NCBI GenBank assembly: GCA_036269075.1
Contig: DATASX010000063.1
Span: forward strand, 1 to 47,645
Reading direction: 5' to 3'
DNA from: Sporichthyaceae bacterium
GTDB taxonomy: Bacteria; Actinomycetota; Actinomycetes; Sporichthyales; Sporichthyaceae
Length of the DNA stretch: 47,645 bases
The translations under genes and the position numbers were made by a program. Positions 41,984 through 47,645 of this stretch are shown piece by piece. The first letter of the stretch is position 1. Every line of letters begins with the position of its first letter. The notes beneath the pieces are model-generated. The model was not told the DNA's origin. It worked only from the letters and a program-made list of their open reading frames with translations, and did no database searches.

Positions 41984-42205
41984 TCAGTGGTCGTGCTTGT
42001 GCCACCGGTGCATCATCCAGCGGCACTGCGGGTCGCGTGAGGAGTTGTAGGCCGGGTCGTTGCCGCAATGGTGGTGCCGCCCGGCCACGTCCGGTGCACC
42101 GACGGCCGCCTGCGCGACGGGCGCACCGAGCACGAGAGCCGCGCAAAGGCTTACCCCGAGGGTCGTCAGGCGCAGGCAGGTGAGCGGAAAACGGTTGTGG
42201 GACAT
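41984..42205 (-). CDS. Small secreted His/Cys-rich protein, 73 residues
   Basis: ATG at 42205 with GAGGAG upstream. Signal peptide LRLTTLGVSLCAALVLGAPVAQAAV. The mature part of about 40 residues has GRHHHCGNDPAYNSSRDPQC and the tail WMMHRWHKHDH, a concentration of His, Cys and Met that suggests metal binding (Cu, Ni or Zn). Convergent with secreted peptide B gene. A good promoter overlapping the 18-bp motif lies 41-69 bases upstream. I do not recognise a family. Confidence 0.75.
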   Translation of the reverse strand: MSHNRFPLTCLRLTTLGVSLCAALVLGAPVAQAAVGAPDVAGRHHHCGNDPAYNSSRDPQCRWMMHRWHKHDH

Positions 42206-42245
42206 GCGATCTCCTCGGCCGAGTCCGGGATCCGGTCCGCTCGGG

Positions 42246-42274
42246 ACGATAGGAGCATTCAACTGGTTGCGCAA
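42246..42274 (-). promoter_or_regulatory. Promoter overlapping TTGCGCAA-type motif (copy 2) for the His-rich protein
   Basis: On minus, TTGCGC (42274-42269) and TATCGT (42251-42246) are 17 bases apart, matching -35 and -10 spacing. The 18-bp motif TTGCGCAACCAGTTGAAT occupies 42274-42257 and covers the -35 box and spacer, a place where a bound protein would repress or activate. The start codon is at 42205, about 40 bases from the -10 box. Confidence 0.6.
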
Positions 42275-42328
42275 GTAAGGACACCTTCGGCGTGGCGTCC
42301 TTCTCGACCGATCTGACGATGCGTCAGT

Positions 42329-42796
42329 TCAGGGCTTGGCCCCGGTACCTGCAGGCTCGCCGGTCGCGGCCCGCCGGTCCGCGCTGGCCGGGTTGGCCGG
42401 GTTGGGATTGGCCTCGCTACTGCGCTGATCGGCAGCACCGGGCTGGTCGGCGCCGCTGCGTTGTCCGGCATCGACCTTTGGGGTCTTAGGGGTCTTTGGG
42501 GCGTAGTAGCCCTGTGGTCCAGGCTTGCGGGTCGAACCGGCATCGCCGGAGCAGTAGGCGCCGTTCATGGAGCTGTGCCGCCCCTGGGCGGAGTCCCGGT
42601 CGTCCGGCTTGCGCGGCGGCGGAATCGTGTTGTCGTCGTGCAGCGGGCCGCACCAGTCCGGGCCGTCAGCCGGCACGGTGTGGTCAGCAGCCGGCACCGT
42701 GTGTTCAGTTCCTGTCGCCGCGTGAGCGCTCGTCGTGAACGCCCCACCGGCGAGCACGACGGCCACCAGTGCGGCGGCCGAGCAGAGCTTGCCCAT
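42329..42796 (-). CDS. Secreted Pro/Ala/Asp-rich disordered protein, 155 residues
   Basis: AAGGAGACAGGAC precedes ATG at 42796. Signal peptide KLCSAAALVAVVLAGGAFTT with site AHAAT. The mature part has HTVPAADHTVPADG repeats, two Cys (DWCGPLHDDN, AYCSGDAG), and a long disordered tail with APKTPKTPK and Ala/Pro-rich runs. No known domain. Other copies of the 18-bp motif lie about 310 bases upstream (43105-43122). Confidence 0.72.
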   Translation of the reverse strand: MGKLCSAAALVAVVLAGGAFTTSAHAATGTEHTVPAADHTVPADGPDWCGPLHDDNTIPPPRKPDDRDSAQGRHSSMNGAYCSGDAGSTRKPGPQGYYAPKTPKTPKVDAGQRSGADQPGAADQRSSEANPNPANPASADRRAATGEPAGTGAKP

Positions 42797-43177
42797 GTCC
42801 TGTCTCCTTACCGTCGGCGGCTGTGCTCCAGCGGTTCTACCGGGCTCGACCCGAATTCATCGGACGGACACCCCGGCGCCGACGTCGAATCACCCGATCG
42901 TGTTCAGGACGAGCGCCGCCACCCCGGCCGGAACCGACGGAAGGTCGGGTGATGGGCGGGAACCAGGAGGGGGCGCAAAGCCGACCCTCCGGTCCGGCGG
43001 ACCGGTACTCGCGCCGCGGCCGCCTGAACCGGTCAGCGCCCAGCGAGGGGTTCGGAGCCTCGAGGGCGCCGACCTGGATGAATCGTGCCGGCACGGCGAC
43101 ACATATTCAATTGCTTGCGCAACTGTTACCCAGCCGAGCGAGTTGCGTGACGGACGCTTCGGATCCGGCCCGGCCGA
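42797..43177. other. Intergenic region holding TTGCGCAA-type motif copy 3
   Basis: About 380 bases. The minus-strand motif TTGCGCAAGCAATTGAAT lies at 43105-43122. It forms part of an imperfect palindrome AGTTGC-GCAA-GCAATT. No gene is supported in the region. It probably contains the promoter of the secreted disordered protein gene on minus. Confidence 0.5.
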
Positions 43178-43594
43178 CTACGTCGAGATGGACTCCGTCC
43201 GGACCTGGCCGTCCAGGGCGACACGCCACTGGTACGCGCCGGGCGGCAACGGCGGCGCGCCCTGCGCATAAGCGCCCGCCCACACCTGGGCCCCGGAGCC
43301 CGCCTGCGCCTGCGGGACCTCGATGGTGAAGTCGCGGCAGACCGGCACCGATCCTGAAGGTCCCGGACCGTGCACCTGTTCCCCGTTCTCGTCGAGCAGA
43401 TCCATGGCCAGGTCGAAGGTCTCGCCGAACCTGGCCGGCGGAACCTTCACGAACACCACGGCGACGTGTGGGCTACCGCTCGGCGCGTGTCGCAGGCCGG
43501 CGGCACGCATGTCCACAGTGCTGCGGTCGGCCGGATTCGGCATGGCCGCTGCGCAGAGCACAAGCTCGAAAGCGACGGCGTTGGGTTCGGTCAC
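43178..43594 (-). CDS. Hypothetical protein, 138 residues, DUF6941-like
   Basis: GTG at 43594 with GGAGA six bases upstream. It reads VTEPNAVAFELVLCAAAMPN, then HVAVVFVKVPPARFGETFDLAMDLLDENGEQV and a C-terminal PPGAYQWRVALDGQ. The pattern of short strands ending in an Ig-like domain resembles small DUF6941-type proteins, tentatively. Soluble, no signal peptide. Lies 61 bases after the Trp-rich secreted protein gene on the same strand. Confidence 0.6.
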   Translation of the reverse strand: MTEPNAVAFELVLCAAAMPNPADRSTVDMRAAGLRHAPSGSPHVAVVFVKVPPARFGETFDLAMDLLDENGEQVHGPGPSGSVPVCRDFTIEVPQAQAGSGAQVWAGAYAQGAPPLPPGAYQWRVALDGQVRTESIST

Positions 43595-43655
43595 TCGTCG
43601 TCTCCTGGCTACGGCGGGTCCTCGACGAGCACCAGCATCCACCCGCCGGGCCTCG

Positions 43656-44435
43656 TTACCGGGGAGCCGCGGCGGGCGCGGCCGCAGGAGGTTGCGCCGA
43701 GACCTGCTCCGCCGGCACACGCTGGGCCGGTTCGTGCGGCAGGCGGGCCCGGCTCACCACCGTCGGCAGCCAGGGCTGCGACGGTTGCACGCGCAAGCCC
43801 TGGCGCCCGTACTGGTCCCAGGTCGAGCCGGTCCAGAGCCAAGCGACGTCGACGACGCGGTCGTGACCCCAGCGCACCCAGTCCTGCCGGTCCAGCACCG
43901 GCTGGTCCCAGTACGGGCGGAACCACCACGGGTGGCCGTTCCAGTTGCCGTCCCAGCACCAGTCGGGGTCGCCGCCGACCGTGGAGTCGTCCGCACGCAC
44001 GTCCGCCGGCTGTGCGGTGACCGGTTCCGGTGCCAGCCGGTCGAAGGTGCCGAGCACGTCGGCCTGCAGGTTCTGGTCCAGGCCCGGGCACTGGTTGAGG
44101 CTGGACAGGAACAGCAGCACCTCGTGGCGCTGGTCGATGTTCAGCGCGGTCGGGTCGGACGCGTACACGTCCCGAAGCGCCGGCGCGACCTGCTGCCCCG
44201 CGGCCAGACCGTCGAAGAGCTGCTGCGCGCGTCCCAGCACCGGGTCGGCGGCCGGGACCCGCGGGGTCAGCTGGGCGATCCCGCACTCGGTCAGCGGCTG
44301 CGGCGCTTCCGACCCGGGCGCCGGGGCCGCCGCTGCCGACTGGAGTTCGTAGGCCGACACCGCCGTGGCAAAGCCACCTGCCAGCAGCACCGCCGTCAGA
44401 GCGCGTCCGGCGCGCGAAGCCGTCGTCCTGGTCAT
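43656..44435 (-). CDS. Secreted protein with Trp-rich segment, 259 residues
   Basis: Signal peptide with TRTTASRAGRALTAVLLAGGF, core and a site near AAAAP. The mature part has a Cys pair (LTECGIAQL, LNQCPGLDQN), a helical part (ALRDVYASDPTALNIDQRHEVLLFLSSL), and a Trp-rich DPDWCWDGNWNGHPWWFRPYW. The tail is Ala/Pro-rich. The first part recalls small secreted helical actinobacterial proteins; no domain is certain. ATG at 44435 was chosen for the signal peptide; it shares RAGRALTAV with secreted peptide B. Confidence 0.72.
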   Translation of the reverse strand: MTRTTASRAGRALTAVLLAGGFATAVSAYELQSAAAAPAPGSEAPQPLTECGIAQLTPRVPAADPVLGRAQQLFDGLAAGQQVAPALRDVYASDPTALNIDQRHEVLLFLSSLNQCPGLDQNLQADVLGTFDRLAPEPVTAQPADVRADDSTVGGDPDWCWDGNWNGHPWWFRPYWDQPVLDRQDWVRWGHDRVVDVAWLWTGSTWDQYGRQGLRVQPSQPWLPTVVSRARLPHEPAQRVPAEQVSAQPPAAAPAAAPR

Positions 44436-44460
44436 CCGTCCTCCCGTCCCGTGCCGCACA

Positions 44461-44513
44461 CCCGCGGTCGCGGGAGCACCTACCGGCCACGATGCCCTAC
44501 CGAGCGGCCGGTA
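44461..44513. promoter_or_regulatory. Two inverted repeats upstream of the Trp-rich secreted protein gene
   Basis: CCCGCG-GT-CGCGGG (44461-44474) and TACCGGCC-N17-GGCCGGTA (44481-44488, 44506-44513) are perfect over their arms. They lie between the secreted protein gene start (44435) and the stop of the 60-residue gene (44614) on the same strand, so they may act as terminator or operator. Confidence 0.45.
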
Positions 44514-44613
44514 ACCCAGTCCATGATCACGGAGGGAAGCCACAGGCGAGACGAAGGCAAGGGGTACGCAAACCCGCCCATCAGCGCAGAAAAGTGCGGG
44601 CCCTAAGAGCTGG

Positions 44614-44796
44614 TCAGGCCTTGCGCAGCGGGTTGTCGATCCGACAGTTCGCTTGGAACTCCTCGAGGCTGGCCGCTCCGCTGAGCACCATGATCGCCAG
44701 CGTGCGGCACTCCGCGTTGGCCACCCGGTCGGCAGGATCGGACAGACTAACCGCGTACCGCGTGTCGTCGGCGGTGAATGGCACCGGCTCGGTCAT
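44614..44796 (-). CDS. Hypothetical small protein, 60 residues
   Basis: ATG at 44796 preceded by GGAGGGGAGACC. The product is TEPVPFTADDTRYAVSLSDP followed by ECRTLAIMVLSGAASLEEFQ and NCRIDNPLRKA. Two Cys, no signal or membrane helix, acidic N-terminus. The frame ahead of the ATG is unlike protein-coding sequence. Family not recognised. Confidence 0.55.
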   Translation of the reverse strand: MTEPVPFTADDTRYAVSLSDPADRVANAECRTLAIMVLSGAASLEEFQANCRIDNPLRKA

Positions 44797-44962
44797 CGAC
44801 GGTCTCCCCTCCGGATGATCCACGGCGCGCGGATGTGCGTCCTTGGCAGTGCATACCCGGCCGACACAGAAATCGGGGCCCCACGCCCGACCGTCCGCCA
44901 CCGCCGGCCGGATGTTCGTCCGCCGGACGACCACCCGATACGTTGCCTGTGGGTGCACCCGA

Positions 44963-45040
44963 GTGGTCCCGATCCTACCGGTCCGTGACCTTGATGCCGG
45001 CGTGAACCACTACCGCCCGCTGGGCTTCGGGACACGGAGC
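44963..45040 (+). pseudogene. Possible remnant of a glyoxalase/bleomycin-resistance-type gene
   Basis: In one frame, after GTG at 44963, VVPILPVRDLDAGVNHYRPL matches the opening strand and helix of glyoxalase-fold proteins (ILPVRDLDAxxxHYRxLGF). The similarity stops after GFGTR. Downstream it reads through an unrelated segment into the next gene region in another frame. The gene seems cut or decayed, leaving only about 26 residues. Confidence 0.4.
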
Positions 45041-45123
45041 GCCCGCCTGATCCCGAAGGCGCCGATGTTGCACGATGTGGCCGAACCGGGCCACAGTGTG
45101 CGCCTGAGCTCAGGAGGCGGCCG

Positions 45124-46023
45124 GTGGCCCGCAGGTACAAATGGATCGCCGGGGAGATCGAGCGCCTCGACCCGGACGTCGACTACGAACGGATCTGGGC
45201 GTTGTCGTCGACGTACTGGGTCGACGAGTTCATGATGAGTTTCCTCTACAGCGTCAGCTTCCCGAACTTCATGTTGCCCGCCAACGGCGGCCGGACGGTG
45301 GGCCGAGGCGGCACCGGCCCGGTGATCACCGACCCCGACCGCCGGCAACTCGAGACCGTCCACCACTTCTGGACCTGGTTCGCCCACGGCCCGTCCTCGG
45401 AGCACACCCACGCCTCGGTCGAGCAGGTCAACGAGATGCACCGCGGCATCAGCCGTCGTTACCCGGGCGACTTCGGCGACCCTGAGGACTTCGTCTACAC
45501 GTTGTGCTACCTGGGCGCGGGCTACCACCGGATCCGACAGTTGGCCGGACTGCCCGGTTACACGAACCGTCAGCGGATCGCGGCACATCGGCACTGGTGC
45601 GCGATGGCCGAATTGTTCTGGACCGAGACCGGCCCGGTGGCCGGCTTCCCGGCGGACTTCGCCGCGATGCTGACGTTCCTCGACGAGTGGGAGTCGCGCC
45701 ACCAGGACTGGACGCCGGACGGCGCGGCGTGCACCCGAGCCGTCATCGAGCAGTTCGCCGCCCGGTGGTTCCCGCGCCCGCTGCACTTCCTCGGCCGGGC
45801 GATGCTCTGTTCCTTCTACGGCGAAGCGGTTTTGCGGGTCCATCGCCTGCGTCCACCGGACCGGCGGGTGGTCGCGTTGATGCGCACCGGCATGCGCGGC
45901 TACGTGCTGGCCAAGGAGAAACTCCTGCCGGATCCGCGGACCTCGACGCCTGATCGGCATCGCAGCAAGAAACGGGGCAGCGCGGCGCAGGTGGCGGACG
46001 GGGACCGCGCGATCGCCGTCTGA
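45124..46023 (+). CDS. MpaB/DUF2236-like oxygenase-family protein (2)
   Basis: 299 residues. GTG at 45124 with AGGAGG upstream. It has EIERLDPDVDYERIWAL, FLYSVSFPNFMLPANGGRTVGRGGTGP, HFWTWFAHGPSSEHTHASVEQVNEMHRGI, and WFPRPLHFLGRAMLCSFYGE. This parallels the protein at 38847 (positions of LDPDxDxxxI, GRRGYGP/GRGGTGP, HASxExxxxxxxxIH/MH and GSQFLRALCDD/GRAMLCSFYGE). The proteins share an uncharacterised enzyme family linked to MpaB. Convergent with the PucR gene; eight bases between stops. Confidence 0.75.
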   Translation: MARRYKWIAGEIERLDPDVDYERIWALSSTYWVDEFMMSFLYSVSFPNFMLPANGGRTVGRGGTGPVITDPDRRQLETVHHFWTWFAHGPSSEHTHASVEQVNEMHRGISRRYPGDFGDPEDFVYTLCYLGAGYHRIRQLAGLPGYTNRQRIAAHRHWCAMAELFWTETGPVAGFPADFAAMLTFLDEWESRHQDWTPDGAACTRAVIEQFAARWFPRPLHFLGRAMLCSFYGEAVLRVHRLRPPDRRVVALMRTGMRGYVLAKEKLLPDPRTSTPDRHRSKKRGSAAQVADGDRAIAV

Positions 46024-46030
46024 CGCTGCG

Positions 46031-47266
46031 TCAGGTGTGGTTGACGCCGGGCTGCTGGGTGAGCAACTGGATCGCGGTCACCAGGTAGGTGATGTCCGGG
46101 TAGCGCCGCGCGTCGTAGCCGGTCCGGTCGGCGATCCGGTCCAACCGGTTGTAGACGGTGTTCGCGTGCAGGTTCAACCGCTCGGCGGTCGCCCGGACGT
46201 TGAGCCCGTCCGCGGCCACGGCCAGGACGGTCCGGATGTACTCGCCGCCCTCGGCCAGGTCCTCCTCGAGGTAGCGGCGGACCGCCGGGTTGATCAGTCG
46301 GCGGGCGGTGGAGTCGTTACGCAGCACGAGGTAGTCGGCCGGGGACAGCGACGTCAGCGCCAGTACTGCACCGCCGGCGCAGGCTTGGCGGGCGGTGCGA
46401 GCCTCGGAGTAGCCGGCCGGCACCTCCGACCAGGCCCGGTAGGTGGTGCTCACGCCGAACGACGCGGCGATCCCGGTCGCCCGCAGCCGACTGACGGACT
46501 CCCGCAGCCCGGACTCGATGCCACCGGAGCCGACTCCGGCGACCGGCAGGATCGCGATCAGTTCGGACTGACGCACCGCCTGGATGCCCGGCGAACCGCC
46601 CGCGGTCACGCCGTGGACCGCGTCCGCGAGCGTCCGCAGCAGACCGGCGTCGTCCTCCCCGCTGTCCAGCGCACCGGACGCGACGACGAACTCGGCCCCG
46701 TCGGACAGGCCGACCGTTCGCAGCAGACCGATGCGCGGCACGGTCAGCGGCACCCGCCCGGCGATCAGGTCCTCGACCAGGTCGCGACGCAGTCGGTCCC
46801 GGTCGGCCAGTCGGAACTGCTCGGCCTCCAGGTGGGTGGTGGCCGCCGCGACGCTGCCCGCCTCGACGACCTGCATGAGCGGGCCGACCACGTCCAGGAT
46901 CACCGGTCGGAGCGCGGGGTCCTCCTCGGCGGCGGCCCGCAACTGCGCCCACATCGCGCCCTGGCCCAGTTGGAAGGCGCGGATGAAGTCGGCCAGCACG
47001 ATGCCCTGCTCGACCCGGCGCATCGCGGCCCGCACCGTCATCGGGAAGTCCTCGAGCCGAGCCGGCCGCTGCTCCCGCAGGGTGGTGGCCAGGGACACGA
47101 ACACCGCCCGGCAGTGCGCCCTGACCTCGGCATGTAGGCCCGGGTCGGGGTTCGCCGCATAGGCGGGAACACCGGCCCAGATGGCGTCCACGGCAGCCTC
47201 GGTCGCACCGTCGACCACCCGGTCGACGACGTCGCCGAGCAGCAAGTGCCGATCGGAGGGGTCCAT
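46031..47266 (-). CDS. PucR-family transcriptional regulator
   Basis: 411 residues. The N-terminal half is helical and sensor-like. A GGDEF-like middle domain has SDGAEFVVASGALDS and ELIAILPVAGVG. The C-terminal helix-turn-helix (about 355-380) reads LNVRATAERLNLHANTVYNRLDRI, the PucR/CdaR HTH_30 signature. Such regulators control purine, sugar-acid or amine uptake and catabolism. It is divergent from a lipoprotein gene that starts 297 bases away, with a perfect inverted repeat TCACAGT-CACC-ACTGTGA between them, which it may bind. Confidence 0.93.
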   Translation of the reverse strand: MDPSDRHLLLGDVVDRVVDGATEAAVDAIWAGVPAYAANPDPGLHAEVRAHCRAVFVSLATTLREQRPARLEDFPMTVRAAMRRVEQGIVLADFIRAFQLGQGAMWAQLRAAAEEDPALRPVILDVVGPLMQVVEAGSVAAATTHLEAEQFRLADRDRLRRDLVEDLIAGRVPLTVPRIGLLRTVGLSDGAEFVVASGALDSGEDDAGLLRTLADAVHGVTAGGSPGIQAVRQSELIAILPVAGVGSGGIESGLRESVSRLRATGIAASFGVSTTYRAWSEVPAGYSEARTARQACAGGAVLALTSLSPADYLVLRNDSTARRLINPAVRRYLEEDLAEGGEYIRTVLAVAADGLNVRATAERLNLHANTVYNRLDRIADRTGYDARRYPDITYLVTAIQLLTQQPGVNHT

Positions 47267-47401
47267 CCGCTCCTCGTCCGTCCACGAGGCGGCCTGCCCG
47301 CGCTGTGTCGACCGGCCCGCGCGAGGGACCGTACTCCTGATCGGGGCCGACCGACACGGGTCGGGCCTGCACCGATGACCGTCTGTTATCAGTGTGCTGG
47401 G

Positions 47402-47419
47402 TCACAGTCACCACTGTGA
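47402..47419. promoter_or_regulatory. Perfect inverted repeat between PucR gene and lipoprotein gene
   Basis: TCACAGT-CACC-ACTGTGA, seven-base arms, four-base spacer, lying 136 bases from the PucR start and 144 from the lipoprotein start. Candidate operator for either gene. Confidence 0.5.
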
Positions 47420-47562
47420 GCCCGTATCTGTCGCGGATCGGCGCAGACGGGGACAGTCGTCTTTTCGCCGGCCACCCGGGACCCGGCGGACCAGACCGAG
47501 CCACGCCACTCGTGCTCGTTCCTCGCGCGGGCGGCTCAGTCATCCGAACTAGAGGAGAAACT

Positions 47563-47645
47563 ATGAAGTTGATCGGCAGAAAGGCGGCTGCCGTTCCGTT
47601 CGTCGTCAGCGCGGCGCTGGTGCTTGCGGCGTGCGGCAGTTCCGG
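47563..47645 (+). CDS. Start of a lipoprotein, likely a solute-binding protein, runs off right edge
   Basis: ATG at 47563 with AGAGGAG nine bases upstream. The visible residues are KLIGRKAAAVPFVVSAALV followed by LAACGSS: a lipoprotein signal with lipobox LAAC (Cys24). The Cys is followed by Gly-Ser-Ser, as in many ABC transporter substrate-binding proteins. The next residues are outside the window. A PucR regulator faces it, which fits control of an uptake system, but that is inference. Confidence 0.7.
   Translation, partial: MKLIGRKAAAVPFVVSAALVLAACGSS

Noticed and set aside
43300-44600. Plus-strand frame of over 400 codons across the secreted protein genes
   Set aside because: It is antisense to two genes with clear signal peptide or ribosome-site evidence and has shadow-like composition.
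1-47645. CRISPR arrays, insertion sequences, prophage genes, rRNA
   Set aside because: No regularly spaced repeats, transposase or integrase motifs, phage structural genes or rRNA signatures were seen on either strand.

Overview
The window reads as chromosome of a high-GC actinomycete. Codons are strongly GC-ending and GTG starts are common. Start/stop overlaps (ATGA or GTGA) link many genes. There is a mycothiol-dependent maleylpyruvate isomerase-type protein, an F420-type luciferase-like oxidoreductase, a PucR regulator, a DUF222/HNH gene and many Sec-type secreted proteins with Arg-rich N-termini. This fits a filamentous actinobacterium (Frankiales/Sporichthya-like is my guess), but the sequence alone does not fix the genus. 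No rRNA, tRNA, transposase or CRISPR array was found.

Left part (1-16 kb) is aromatic and hydrocarbon catabolism. After an edge fragment of a DUF222/HNH gene comes a compact phenylacetate operon on the minus strand (paaABCDE-paaK), divergent from a TetR repressor with a perfect inverted repeat between them. Next is a four-component soluble di-iron monooxygenase (reductase, alpha, beta, coupling protein), also on minus. A previously unlisted 42-residue hydrophobic Cys-containing peptide lies at its 3' end and overlaps the tail of the TetR gene. A thioredoxin-fold protein, a DUF7064-like protein, a large NAD-malic enzyme, a maleylpyruvate isomerase-fold protein and an MgtC-like membrane protein follow.

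Middle part (16-24 kb) has a secreted Pro/Ala-rich protein that stops right after an LPRTGG motif, and an orphan DrrA-type ATPase. It also has a tight three-gene biosynthetic operon: a split-barrel flavin/F420 enzyme, a stand-alone adenylation-thiolation-reductase NRPS, and a cytochrome P450 with an abnormal I-helix.

Right-centre (24-37 kb) is transport-rich. It holds three paralogous MacB/FtsX-type permeases with no ATPase partner and a heterodimeric ABC exporter whose two half-transporters have complementary degenerate ATP sites. A 39-residue Gly-rich peptide gene lies immediately upstream of the exporter, followed by a perfect 16-bp-arm hairpin; an MFS pump follows the exporter. The 39-residue peptide resembles the 42-residue peptide at 6.6 kb. 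Together they are the best candidate for an undescribed small-peptide export system.

Right part (37-47.6 kb) has an F420-type oxidoreductase and two MpaB/DUF2236-like oxygenases. A cluster of small secreted proteins follows (two 89-aa paralogue-like peptides counting the one at 34.7 kb, a His/Cys-rich one, and Pro-rich and Trp-rich ones). The window ends with small unknown genes, a PucR regulator and the start of a lipoprotein. An 18-bp motif (TTGCGCAAnCnnTTnAAT) occurs in three intergenic regions, and in one copy it overlaps a good promoter.
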